NCBI RefSeq assembly: GCF_014202475.1
Contig: NZ_JACHGV010000011.1
Coordinates: forward strand, 1-64,000
Source of the DNA: Streptomyces paradoxus
GTDB lineage: Bacteria; Actinomycetota; Actinomycetes; Streptomycetales; Streptomycetaceae
Direction of reading: 5' to 3'
Length of the DNA: 64,000 bases
Below the pieces are notes generated by a model. That model had not been told where the DNA came from. It saw only the letters and a program-made list of their open reading frames with translations, and made no database searches. The position numbers were made by a program, and so were the translations under genes. Positions 42,869 through 51,447 of this stretch are shown one piece after another. Positions within the stretch are counted from its first letter, which is position 1. Each line of letters opens with the position of its first letter.

Positions 42869-44215
42869 ATGCGCCGACTTCTAGCCTCCATCGCGGTGGC
42901 GTCAGCCGCGATCGGCGGGTTCATCACGAACACGTCCCCCGCCGCTGCCGCCGATCCCGTGTCCGGATCCTTCAGCGTCCTCGCCTACAACGTCGCGGGC
43001 CTGCCGGAGAGCATCTCCAGCGCACCCACTCCCCGCGAACCGGCCACCACGGAAATCGGCCGGCGGATCGCCCCGTACGACGTGGTCAACGTCCAGGAGG
43101 ACTTCAACTACCACGCCTTCCTCTACGCTGGTGTCACCGCGCACGCGTACCGGACTCCCACCAGCGGGGGCGCGGGGATCGGCAGCGGTCTCAACACCCT
43201 GTCGAAGCTCCCGTACGACACCGACGACTTCGAGCGGGTGCGCTGGAAGTCCTGCCAGTTCGACTCCGGTGACTGCCTCACGCCCAAGGGGTTCACGTTC
43301 ATGCGTCAGCGTCTCGCCGAGGGCGTGTACGTGGACTTCTACAACCTGCACACCAACGCCGGCACGAACCCCGGCGACCTGACCGCACGGGCGGACAACC
43401 TCAACCAGCTGACGGCCTTCATCAAGAGCCACTCGGCCGGGAACGCGGTCGTCGTCATGGGCGACACCAACACCCGCTACACGCGCTCCGGCGACACCAT
43501 CGCCGAGTTCGCCGCCGCGAACGGTCTGACCGACCCCTGGGTCCAGCTCATCCGCGGCGGAACACCTCCCGCCAAGGGCAGCGACGCACTGGTCTGCGAC
43601 CAGACCGGGCCTACCGTGCCCAACACCTGCGAGGTCGTGGACAAGGTCCTGTACCGCGACAGCAAACTCGTGTCGCTCAACGCCACCTCCTACAGCAACG
43701 AGCACGCCAGGTTCCTCAACGACGGCGGGCTCATGCTGTCCGACCACGACCCGATCAAGGTGGACTTCTCCTGGTCGCGCGCCGCGGACTTCCAGCTCAG
43801 CGAGCAGTTCGGCGGGCCCCACGGCGACTACTACAACGACATCGACGCCGTACCGGCGGGCGCGCGCCCGGTCAGCCTGACGCTGCGCAGCGGTACCCGC
43901 GTCGACGGCGTCGGCCTGACGCTCGGCGACGGCAAGGTCATCAGCCACGGCGGCACCGGTGGCACGGCGTCGTCCCTGGATCTGGGCAACGGGGAGTACC
44001 TCGGTTCAGCCCAGCTGTGCCGGGGCGTGAAGGACGGCCGGACCCGGATCTTCTCCGCCAGGTTCACCACGAACCTCGGCAGGAGCCTGTCCGGCGGAAC
44101 CACCACGTCCGACTGCGTGACGCGCACCGCGCCGTCGGGGTGGCAGATCGCCGGGTTCCACGGGCGGGCCGGTGCCGAGGTCGACAAACTGGGCCTCATC
44201 TACACGAAGCGCTGA
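42869..44215 (+). CDS. Secreted endonuclease/exonuclease/phosphatase-fold hydrolase with jacalin-like domain
   Basis: A 448-aa exported protein. A signal peptide (Ala/Ile-rich core ending AAAADPVSG) precedes an EEP domain: LAYNVAGLP, VVNVQEDFNYHAF, DFYNLHTNAG, VVVMGDTNTRYTR, and the terminal SDHDPIKVDF. From about residue 305, LSEQFGGPHGDYYNDID and later repeats resemble a jacalin-type beta-prism lectin. The layout suggests a sphingomyelinase- or nuclease-like enzyme targeted to carbohydrate. ATG 42869 follows CAGGAG. A strong terminator follows. Confidence 0.85.
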   Translation: MRRLLASIAVASAAIGGFITNTSPAAAADPVSGSFSVLAYNVAGLPESISSAPTPREPATTEIGRRIAPYDVVNVQEDFNYHAFLYAGVTAHAYRTPTSGGAGIGSGLNTLSKLPYDTDDFERVRWKSCQFDSGDCLTPKGFTFMRQRLAEGVYVDFYNLHTNAGTNPGDLTARADNLNQLTAFIKSHSAGNAVVVMGDTNTRYTRSGDTIAEFAAANGLTDPWVQLIRGGTPPAKGSDALVCDQTGPTVPNTCEVVDKVLYRDSKLVSLNATSYSNEHARFLNDGGLMLSDHDPIKVDFSWSRAADFQLSEQFGGPHGDYYNDIDAVPAGARPVSLTLRSGTRVDGVGLTLGDGKVISHGGTGGTASSLDLGNGEYLGSAQLCRGVKDGRTRIFSARFTTNLGRSLSGGTTTSDCVTRTAPSGWQIAGFHGRAGAEVDKLGLIYTKR

Positions 44216-44255
44216 CGCGTTCCCCTGCCGGTCGTTGCGAGCGCCTGCGCGCGGT

Positions 44256-44290
44256 CGGCGGCGACGGCCTCGCAACGGCCGTCGCCGCCG
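44256..44290 (+). terminator. Strong terminator hairpin
   Basis: CGGCGGCGACGGCC (44256-44269) pairs perfectly with GGCCGTCGCCGCCG (44277-44290), a 14-bp stem and 7-nt loop, 40 bp after the secreted phosphatase-fold gene. Confidence 0.8.
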
Positions 44291-44451
44291 TCCGGTGCGA
44301 GGCTCCGACCGGCTTGACGGCGCCGACCGGTGTGGCGGAGCCGACCGGCGGGGCGGCTCCAGCCCGCGGGGTGCCCGGTCGGGTGGGGACACCGGTGTCC
44401 GAGGGCCCTGCGCGCAGCCGCGGGAACGGATCATCCGCCACCGGTGCGCGG

Positions 44452-44590
44452 ATGCCGGGTCATGCGGCGAACGACGCCCTGGTGCTGGCCTTCGGCCGGC
44501 TGCAGGGGGCTGCGAACCGGATGGAGTACATCCTGGGCCGGGCGCTGGAGGCGGAGTGCGGCATCAGCCATCCGACCCACCGTCGCCGGG
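44452..44590 (+). pseudogene. MarR family regulator N-terminal remnant
   Basis: The frame through 44461 reads NDALVLAFGRLQGAANRMEY, then ILGRALEAECGISH. This matches the dimerisation helices that open many actinobacterial MarR regulators. After GISH the sequence loses the family pattern, and the winged helix is absent. The rest of 44291-44813 shows nothing else. Confidence 0.6.
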
Positions 44591-44813
44591 TGTCACTTGC
44601 CCTCTTCGATGTGCCTACGGGAAGGTGCCCGACGGCAGCCCTACGGCCGTGTCCGTGATCAATCCGGAGCGGAGTCACCTACTTGTCCGCGCAGGGTGAT
44701 TCATGCGCCGTCGGCCCTTCCCTTGTCATGCCCTCATCTGAGATCTTGCGTCGACCCATTCAGCCCATGGCCCGGCCGGTGCCACCCCTTCCCCCGGGCT
44801 CTCGGAGGATGCT

Positions 44814-46622
44814 GTGACAACCCCCCGCATATCCCAGCGCCGTCTCAGACGGCCGCTGCTGTCCGTCGCCGCTGTCGGAGCGGCTCTCGCGCTCGCCACG
44901 CCCGCCGGCGCGGCCGACGTGGACACCGGCCTTCCGCCGGGTCCGGCCGCGGCCCGCGTCGTGCCCGCCCAGACCGCCGCCGGATGGGCCGCCGGCACCC
45001 GCTCCTACCTCGTCATCACCGCTCCCGGTGACACGTCGGCCGCACGCAACGCCGTGACGGCCAACGGCGGTTCGGTCTTCGCACACTACGACGCGATCGG
45101 CGTCGTGGTCGCGCACTCCTCCTCCACCGGCTTCGCCACCGCGATGCGCTCCGTCGCGGGCGTGCAGAAGGTGGGCGCGACGCGCACCTCGGACGTTCCG
45201 GCGGACGCCTACTCCCCCACCCTGCCGAGCGCTCCCTCGCAGTCGCCCACGACGCTCACCGAGACCGCACGGTGGGACATGACCAGGATCAACGCCGACA
45301 AGGCCTGGGCCGTCAGCACCGGTTCGCCGGCCGTCACGGTCGGTGTTCTCGACACCGGAGTGGACGAACGGCACCAGGACATCGCACCCAACTTCGACGC
45401 GGCGGACTCCGTCTCCTGCGCCTACGGCAAGGCCGACTCCCGCGCCGGCGCCTGGCGTGACGTCGGCACCCACGGCACGCACGTGGCGGGCACCATCGCC
45501 GCCGCGAAGAACGGCAAGGGAGTGGTGGGCGTCGCGCCGGGCGTGAAGATCGCCTCCGTGCGCATCGCCGAGCCGAGCACCAGCATGTTCTTCGCCGAGA
45601 ACACCATCTGCGGGTTCATATGGGCTGGTGACCACGGCTTCGACGTCACCAACAACAGCTATTACACGGACCCGTGGATGTTCAACTGCCCGGACGACCC
45701 CGACCAGGCGGCCATCATCGAGGGCGTGCGCCGGGCGCAGGAGTACGCGGAGGGCAAGGGCTCGCTCCAGGTCGCCGCGGCGGGCAACTCCAACTACGAC
45801 CTGGCGAACAAGCGCAGCGACAGCTCCAGCCCGAACGACTCCACCCCCGTCAGCCGCACCATCACGAACGCCTGCGTCGACATCCCGACGGAGCTGCCGG
45901 GCGTCGTGACCGTCGCGGCGATGGGCAACGGGAACATCAAGGCGTCCTACTCCAACTTCGGCCGGGACATCATCGACGTCGCGGCCCCGGGGGGCGACGG
46001 AGCCTACGGCGTCTACTCCACGCTGCCCGGCGGCAAGTACGGGAACATGAACGGCACCTCGATGGCCTCACCGCATGTGGCCGGCGTCGCCGCCCTGCTG
46101 AAGAGTGCCGACCCTGCCGCCACCCCCGCTGATCTCCGCGCGCGGCTGGGAAGCCAGGCCACGGACACGGCGTGCCCGTCCGACAGCCGCTGCACCGGCA
46201 CCACGGCGAAGAACGCCTTCTTCGGGGAGGGCCAGGTCGACGCGCTGAAGGCCGTCGGCGGCTCCGGACCGCAGCCCGGCCGGTACTTCGAGAACACCAC
46301 CGACGTCAGCGTCGCCGACAACGCCACGGTCGAGTCGCCGATCGCCGTGACCGGCGTGACGGGCAATGCCCCAGCCGCGCTGAAGGTCGGCGTGGACGTC
46401 AAGCACACGTACCGCGGCGACCTGGTGCTGTCCCTCGTCGCCCCTGACGGGTCGGTCTACTCCCTGGAGGACTTCGCCGACGGCGACAGCGCGGACGACG
46501 TGGTCAAGACGTACACCGTCGACGCCTCGTCGGAGACCGCGTCCGGTACGTGGAAACTGCGCGTCCGCGACATCGCCTCGCAGGACACCGGGCGGATCGA
46601 CGCCTGGAACCTCACCTTCTGA
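44814..46622 (+). CDS. Secreted subtilisin-like serine protease (S8) with P-domain
   Basis: A 602-aa exported protease: signal peptide ending near GAA-DVD, an inhibitor-like propeptide to about residue 150, then the S8 domain with Asp180 (VLDTGVD), His220 (GTHGTHVAG), oxyanion Asn325 (AAGNSN) and Ser416 (GTSMASPHVAG). Residues about 490-602 form a proprotein-convertase P-domain (VKHTYRGDLVLSLVAPDGS). The GTG start has CGGAGG upstream. It is extracellular and probably calcium-dependent. A strong hairpin follows. Confidence 0.93.
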   Translation: MTTPRISQRRLRRPLLSVAAVGAALALATPAGAADVDTGLPPGPAAARVVPAQTAAGWAAGTRSYLVITAPGDTSAARNAVTANGGSVFAHYDAIGVVVAHSSSTGFATAMRSVAGVQKVGATRTSDVPADAYSPTLPSAPSQSPTTLTETARWDMTRINADKAWAVSTGSPAVTVGVLDTGVDERHQDIAPNFDAADSVSCAYGKADSRAGAWRDVGTHGTHVAGTIAAAKNGKGVVGVAPGVKIASVRIAEPSTSMFFAENTICGFIWAGDHGFDVTNNSYYTDPWMFNCPDDPDQAAIIEGVRRAQEYAEGKGSLQVAAAGNSNYDLANKRSDSSSPNDSTPVSRTITNACVDIPTELPGVVTVAAMGNGNIKASYSNFGRDIIDVAAPGGDGAYGVYSTLPGGKYGNMNGTSMASPHVAGVAALLKSADPAATPADLRARLGSQATDTACPSDSRCTGTTAKNAFFGEGQVDALKAVGGSGPQPGRYFENTTDVSVADNATVESPIAVTGVTGNAPAALKVGVDVKHTYRGDLVLSLVAPDGSVYSLEDFADGDSADDVVKTYTVDASSETASGTWKLRVRDIASQDTGRIDAWNLTF

Positions 46623-46640
46623 CAGCGAGCAGCGCGGCGC

Positions 46641-46679
46641 GCCTCGCGGCCGGACGGTGTGCCCGCCCGGCCGCGAGGC
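46641..46679 (+). terminator. Strong terminator after the S8 protease
   Basis: GCCTCGCGGCCGG (46641-46653) pairs perfectly with CCGGCCGCGAGGC (46667-46679), a 13-bp stem with a 13-nt loop, 18 bp after the protease stop. It borders the truncated RHS gene on the other strand. Confidence 0.8.
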
Positions 46680-46699
46680 CGTCCACGTTCGTGTCACGG

Positions 46700-47226
46700 C
46701 CTGCCACCAGCGCTGCGACACCTTGCCCCACGGCGACTCAGGGGAGTTGTAGCTGCGGGTGAGCTGGAGCTTCTGGCCGACGCCGGCGATGTCGAAGTCG
46801 GTCGCGGCGAGCATGAGGTTGCCGTTGGAGACGTTCACCCGGGCCACCAGCGCATCGTTCAGGCGCGTGTCGATGACACGGTGCCAGGGCACATCGCCCT
46901 GCCCCTCCGGGGTGTAGGGCGTGGCCTCGGCGGCCGCCGCGCGAGCCGCGGAGCCCTTGGCCTTTCCGCCGGTGACACGGGCTCTCTGCGCGGCCCGCCA
47001 GGCGGCGACCTCTGCCGACGGATCGGCCTCGGCCTCCGAAGGCGGCGGCGCCTTGATCGATCCCTCCGGCGTTGCGGGCACCTCGACCTTCGTCGGTCTC
47101 GTCCACGGACTCTGCGGCTCCGGTAACTCCGGCTTCGCCGGTGCGGCAGCACCGGGCGCTGCGGCGATCAGCACAGCGGCCGTGGTGATCGCCGCGACGG
47201 GAGCGGTTCTGTGCGTTCTCGGGCAT
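46700..47226 (-). pseudogene. RHS/YD-repeat protein, N-terminal fragment
   Basis: The minus strand encodes a signal-like segment (VAAITTAAVLIAAAPGAAAP), a Pro/Glu-rich linker, and the start of the pre-RHS domain (RVNVSNGNLMLAATDFDIAG, VGQKLQLTRSYNSPESPWG). It then breaks off near 46700 at the S8 gene end. Intact relatives are thousands of codons long polymorphic-toxin or cell-surface proteins, so over 90 percent is missing. The start is unclear: the ATG at 47226 with GGAGG upstream is one frame away from the coding frame, so a further frameshift is likely. 47227-47529 holds no gene. Confidence 0.65.
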
Positions 47227-47529
47227 GCCGAAACGGCGTGCCTCCAGCACGTGAGTGCATCAGCTTCCCCCCACAGGAAGTCAGACAGGGAGTCAGAAAC
47301 GGCGCCTCGAACGGTCACCGCGGCCACACAAGCCGTCGGGCCGTGCCCCGCAACATCTGTCCCATGCGGGCCGGAATCAGCCCCACCCTTTCGCCTGGGC
47401 GAATCTGGACTCACCCAGGCAAATCTCCATCCCAAATGAGAGGAATTGCCTGTTCCGCTATCACCCCGCAGGGGCACTCCGACCGATATGACATGGTCAC
47501 GACTTGAATCACCTCCGAAGGGAGGCGCA

Positions 47530-47829
47530 TCACGGCGTGTCCCCGGAGTGGTAGAAGCGGCAACTCACCCCCGGGCCAAGTGTGCGGGAACCCCCGGGCC
47601 CCGGCTCGTACAGTGAACGGCCGCCCGGGAACCGCCCCAGCTCCGTGGGCAGAGCAGCACCGTGGTCGACCTCCTCCGCCCGCCAGCCGGTGATGTCCAG
47701 CAGCAGTCCGTCCAGCGGGCCGCCCACGAGTTCGGCGTAGGTCTGCCCTCGGCGCGGGCCCGGATCGGGGTCGTCGTGGTCGTGGCCGTAGACCCGGCCA
47801 CGCAGCAACTGCTCGTCATCGCGGTCCAT
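47530..47829 (-). CDS. Small conserved actinobacterial protein of unknown function
   Basis: A 99-aa acidic protein whose C-terminal part (YAELVGGPLDGLLLDITGW, ALPTELGRFPGGRSLYEPGP) has the look of a conserved Streptomyces hypothetical family. The N-terminal 30 residues are Asp/Arg/His-rich and probably disordered. ATG 47829 is the most plausible start, with only a weak GAGCGG upstream. No function can be assigned. Confidence 0.55.
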   Translation of the reverse strand: MDRDDEQLLRGRVYGHDHDDPDPGPRRGQTYAELVGGPLDGLLLDITGWRAEEVDHGAALPTELGRFPGGRSLYEPGPGGSRTLGPGVSCRFYHSGDTP

Positions 47830-47879
47830 CCGCTCACACTCGCAGCCACCACTGACAGCGCCGGCCCGTCGGCGTCGGA

Positions 47880-48198
47880 TCCGCCGATGGGGCAAGCTCA
47901 CCGCGAAGCGGTCTTCGGCCCCCCGGATCGCCCAGCGCGTCCTGTCCCACTTCTCCCTGCCGCCCGCCACCGGTCTCCCCTCCCCTTCCCTCATCTCACC
48001 GACCGCGAGCGAGAGACCGTCGACCTGATCTCCCGCGGCCTGGACAACGCCTCCATCGCCCGCCGCCTGAGCCTCTCCGAGAAGGCCATCCGCCACCGGG
48101 GCAGCGACGTCCTGGCCAAACTGCACGCCCGGTCGCGCACGGAGGCGGCAGCCCTGGCGCGAGACGCGGGCTTGGGACACCCCCGGGGCTCCACGTAG
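47880..48198 (+). pseudogene. LuxR-type response regulator, C-terminal remnant with compensating frameshifts
   Basis: The C-terminal frame reads a LuxR helix-turn-helix: HLTDRERETVDLISRGLDNA, SIARRLSLSEKAIRHRGSDV, LAKLHARSRTEAAALARDAG. The linker before it appears in another frame (RIAQRVLSHFSLPPATGLPS), with a third piece (GEAVFG-like) back in the first frame. Two indels, one near a run of six C, therefore disrupt it. The receiver domain is missing. Confidence 0.65.
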
Positions 48199-48244
48199 GG
48201 CTTCTCGGAGAGTGCCGGCCTGCCCGCCAGACCCCGGGCCCGGG

Positions 48245-49231
48245 TCAGCTCGACAGTTCCAGGAGGCGACGCATCAGGTACTGCTCCTTGTCGGCTGCCT
48301 CATGCACGATCTTCGACGCGCTGTGAAGGGATTCCCGCGACGAGGTGACTCCCGCTTCTTTCAGAAGTCCGGCCGCCTCGGTCCATTTTTTCGACACTTC
48401 GCGGTAAGCGTCCGAGACTTCGCGGAATTCGCCGGTGCCGGTGATTTCGGCGGCCTCCGCCAGGAATTCCGCCCACATCGTGCGGAACAGGCCGCCGCCG
48501 GTTCCCGCGTCCTCCATGATCGTGCAGATCTCGGTGAGGCTCTCGGCGGGCGAATCGAGGTCGTCGAGCCAGTGCGGCATCAGGTCGGCGACTTTGTGCA
48601 TGCCCTTGTACCCGAAGTTGGAGATCGGCGGATTCAAGAAGTTCTCCGCCGCCGATCTGATGCCTTCGCGGGCAGCTCTGGGCAGGTCGGGAAGGCCGCC
48701 CTCCGGGAGATCGATGGTGAAGGCGCGGTTGCGTGAACTCATCGGGCCCCGGGCGCTTCGCGCGGTCGCGAGGGACTCACCGGAGGTCCATCGCAGACCG
48801 AGCGGCTGCGTCTCGACCAGGGCGAAACGGTCGTCGTCGTATCCGACGCAGGCCACATAGTGGGCCGCGAAGCGGAAGTCGTCCGTGGAGTAGTCGAGGA
48901 AGTAGCGGTCGAGCTTGAGACCCACGACGGTTCCGGAATCAAGCTCGGCCAGCAGGTGTTCCCTGGCCCGGTTGACCGACGACGTCTCGTGAACGGACAG
49001 CCGCAGGTTCAGCGCATTCGCGAGATTTTCGGACAGCGTGTCCGGCTTGATGCGGCCACCGACGAACGGTGTCGGCATCTGCTTCGTCCGCCAGTAGATG
49101 AAGGACAAGCCACCGGCGAGCCCGAAGATGAGGGGCTCCGACAAGTCGATCTCACGCTGCCGGAGCAGGTTCACGAGGGTGGTCGATTCGCAGTGGTTAC
49201 CGACGTACGGATCTGCCTCTAAAAGCGACAC
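48245..49231 (-). CDS. BtrH N-terminal domain protein
   Basis: A 328-aa protein resembling BtrH-type acyltransferases: NHCESTTLVNLLRQREIDLS with the Cys-His pair near the N-terminus, then FGLAGGLSFIYWRTKQMPTP, and a cysteine-peptidase-like YVACVGYDDDRFALVE. The C-terminal half is a helical DUF4872-like region. BtrH transfers an acyl group from an acyl carrier protein to an aminoglycoside in butirosin biosynthesis. Here there is no aminoglycoside gene nearby, so the acceptor is unknown. The GTG start has AAAGGAG upstream. Confidence 0.75.
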   Translation of the reverse strand: MSLLEADPYVGNHCESTTLVNLLRQREIDLSEPLIFGLAGGLSFIYWRTKQMPTPFVGGRIKPDTLSENLANALNLRLSVHETSSVNRAREHLLAELDSGTVVGLKLDRYFLDYSTDDFRFAAHYVACVGYDDDRFALVETQPLGLRWTSGESLATARSARGPMSSRNRAFTIDLPEGGLPDLPRAAREGIRSAAENFLNPPISNFGYKGMHKVADLMPHWLDDLDSPAESLTEICTIMEDAGTGGGLFRTMWAEFLAEAAEITGTGEFREVSDAYREVSKKWTEAAGLLKEAGVTSSRESLHSASKIVHEAADKEQYLMRRLLELSS

Positions 49232-49292
49232 TTGTCCTCGTCTCCTTTCCTTCGCGTAGAGACTAACGCAATCGTTCTAAATACGAGAGAAG

Positions 49293-50060
49293 TTACCGTC
49301 CCAGTTCCATCAAGGACCGCCGCAGCCGCGGGTCCATCTTCTCCAGCGCGGACCGGAACGTGTCGCGGGGCATCTCGGTGTGCCAGGTGCGCAGGAAGTC
49401 GGCCACCTCGTCGGGATGGGCCTCGGCGGTGACCTTGAGCAGCCAGCCGCTGCCCTTCTGCACGTAGACGTGGTCGTCGTGCATCAGCCGGACGCAGTTG
49501 CCGAAGACGTGCGACAGCGGCAGTTCGAAGACCGTGCGGCCCACCTTGCGCCGGACGAACTTCACGACGGCCACGTTGGCGGCACGCCTGGCCCATGGGG
49601 AGGCGGACCCGGCCCAGCGGCGGGTCTGCTCGATCAGCTCCAGGTGCCCGAGGAGGAACGGGTACAGCAGCTTGAGGCACATGTCGTCACACTGAGCCCA
49701 GTTGGACACGTACGTCTGCAGCCAGTGCTCGCAGTGGTCCAGCAACTCGTCACCGAGTCCGGTTCTGGCGACCTTGTGCAGGACCGCGAAGCCCAGGAGC
49801 ACCTCCTCGTGGTACTCGGCGCGCGCCAGCACCTCCTCCGCCAGGAGCAGCCGCGTCGCCGCGGGAGTGTCGCGCCGCTCGCGGAAGTAGTCGGCGGCGA
49901 TGTCGGCGACCGCCGCGTTGCTGACCCCGAGGGCCCGGATCTCGTGCGGGAAGTACCGCTGCATGCGCACGGCGAAGTCCGGGTCGGCCTTGGCCGCGAG
50001 CGTGTTCACCAGCTCGTCGGCGGCGGCTGGAACGTGGGTCACGGAGTGCCGATCGTGCAT
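49293..50060 (-). CDS. AlkD-like DNA alkylation repair protein
   Basis: A 255-aa all-helical HEAT-repeat protein of the AlkD/AlkC-like family: AAKADPDFAVRMQRYFPHEI, LLLAEEVLARAEYHEEVLLG, CEHWLQTYVSNWAQCDDMCL, WARRAANVAVVKFVRRKVGR. These glycosylases excise alkylated bases without flipping them. The start is uncertain: ATG at 50060 has AGGAG 12 nt upstream, and ATG at 50084 is also in frame. Confidence 0.8.
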   Translation of the reverse strand: MHDRHSVTHVPAAADELVNTLAAKADPDFAVRMQRYFPHEIRALGVSNAAVADIAADYFRERRDTPAATRLLLAEEVLARAEYHEEVLLGFAVLHKVARTGLGDELLDHCEHWLQTYVSNWAQCDDMCLKLLYPFLLGHLELIEQTRRWAGSASPWARRAANVAVVKFVRRKVGRTVFELPLSHVFGNCVRLMHDDHVYVQKGSGWLLKVTAEAHPDEVADFLRTWHTEMPRDTFRSALEKMDPRLRRSLMELGR

Positions 50061-50161
50061 GACGTACTCGTGCTCCTGTTGCATGTCGGCGACAGCCTGG
50101 ATGGTGTCCTTCGAACGGCCCGTCAGGTTCTGCCCGTCCAGGCCCTACCCCAGGTACCGGT

Positions 50162-50764
50162 TCAGCAGCGCAGGGCCACGACGCCCCAGCCGCGGCGCTC
50201 CGCCTCCCTGACCACCTCTCCCCAGTCGGTGAGGAGGTCGGCGAACGATGCGAAGTCCGGGATCCATCCGCGGGGTTCCGCAGCGTGCTGGGTGAACGGC
50301 TCGCGCACGGTCTCCAGGCGGGGTGCCGCCTGCCGCCACCATTCGGCGATCACCGGCACATGGTCGGGAGGGCACCACAGCAACAGGTCCGCGTCCCAGG
50401 GACACGGCCGCTGCGGAAGCCCCGAACCGACTCCGGTGGTGTCCTCCAGACCGTGCCAGAACAGTGCGTCGTTGAACCGGTCCAGTGCCTCGCGCACCTT
50501 CGGCTCGACGAAGTCCCGCACGTGGTCCCAGCAGTGGCCGGCCCAGAAGTGCGGTTTGTAGGAGCCCATCGAGTTCCGGAAGGCATACCTTCCGTACCAG
50601 TCCTCCCCCGGCTGCGAGGGCCACGACCAGCCATGCTCGAAGAGGTCGTCGCTGAACACCTCACCGAAGGCGGCATCGATCAGCAGTCTCTCCCGGTCAC
50701 CGGGCGCGGTCGCCTCCACGCGCGGCCAGTCCACGATCAGCACCTCTGTCCCCACACCCATCAC
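50162..50764 (-). CDS. Conserved hypothetical protein
   Basis: A 200-aa soluble protein, rich in Trp and acidic residues (LFEHGWSWPSQPGEDWYGRY, FWAGHCWDHVRDFVEPKVRE, DADLLLWCPPDHVPVIAEWW). It has no signal peptide or membrane helix. Codon use and periodic conservation-like structure indicate a real gene. I do not recognise the family. Two consecutive ATG codons start it, at 50764 and 50761. Confidence 0.65.
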   Translation of the reverse strand: MMGVGTEVLIVDWPRVEATAPGDRERLLIDAAFGEVFSDDLFEHGWSWPSQPGEDWYGRYAFRNSMGSYKPHFWAGHCWDHVRDFVEPKVREALDRFNDALFWHGLEDTTGVGSGLPQRPCPWDADLLLWCPPDHVPVIAEWWRQAAPRLETVREPFTQHAAEPRGWIPDFASFADLLTDWGEVVREAERRGWGVVALRC

Positions 50765-50950
50765 ACCAGCTTAGGACCGGCATCGGCAGCGCAGCAGCAC
50801 CGCCGGTTCCACCTCCGCGGCATCCGGCAGGAGCTGGTCAGGCGAGGAGTCCAGCCGGTGGTGCTGTTCATCGAGGAGCCGGACGACTATCCGCGCGTCG
50901 GTGACTTCCTGAGCGGCGGCCACCGGCCTTCGCGAAGGGCCGCGAGGTGG

Positions 50951-51331
50951 TCAGAACATGGTGTTGTCGTTCTTGGAGGTCGGTGGGACGACCTGGAGGA
51001 CGTCCCAGTGCTCGACGATCTTGCCGCCCTCGTCGAAACGAAAGATGTCGATGCCGGCGTACTCCTCGGCGGGCCAGGTCTGGTGGCAGTGCAGGATGAC
51101 GTGGTCGCCCTCGGCGAAAGCGCGCTTGACCTCCACCCGCTTGCCCGGGTATTCGGCGGCCATCCGCTCGAAGTAGTCGATGAACGCCTGCTTGCCGTCG
51201 CCTACGTGGGGATTGTGCTGGATGTAGGTGTCACCGGCGTACCTGTCGATGGCCTCGGCGGGACGGCACTGGTTGAACATCAAGTCGTAGAACGCCTTGG
51301 CGGTGGCCTTGTTCTTCTCGGGGTCGCTCAT
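50951..51331 (-). CDS. SnoaL-like/NTF2-fold protein
   Basis: A 126-aa single-domain protein: AKAFYDLMFNQCRPAEAIDR, YIQHNPHVGDGKQAFIDYFE, HVILHCHQTWPAEEYAGIDI, FRFDEGGKIVEHWDVLQ. The HNPHVGDGK and EHWDV motifs are typical of SnoaL-like cyclase/isomerase or ligand-binding proteins. It lies upstream of a tandem two-domain relative on the same strand and may be co-expressed. The gap 50765-50950 holds a coding-looking fragment but no gene I can define. Confidence 0.85.
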   Translation of the reverse strand: MSDPEKNKATAKAFYDLMFNQCRPAEAIDRYAGDTYIQHNPHVGDGKQAFIDYFERMAAEYPGKRVEVKRAFAEGDHVILHCHQTWPAEEYAGIDIFRFDEGGKIVEHWDVLQVVPPTSKNDNTMF

Positions 51332-51447
51332 GGTGTCTCCGTGGGCTCGGGCGTGAGGCGTGACTCAGTGAGCGCGTCCAGCAGGTGATCGGCCCCTACC
51401 GGGACGGGCAGGGTCCACCGGGATCCTCGCCGCCGGCTTCCGTGGCG

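Noticed and set aside
46068..46690. Long minus-strand reading through the S8 protease gene, continuous with the RHS fragment
   Set aside because: The antisense part has no family resemblance and arises from GC-rich codon bias opposite the protease; only 46700 onward is RHS-like.
50790..50930. Plus-strand fragment containing VVLFIEEPDDYPRVGDFL
   Set aside because: Coding-like but without start codon, ribosome site or recognisable family; left unannotated.
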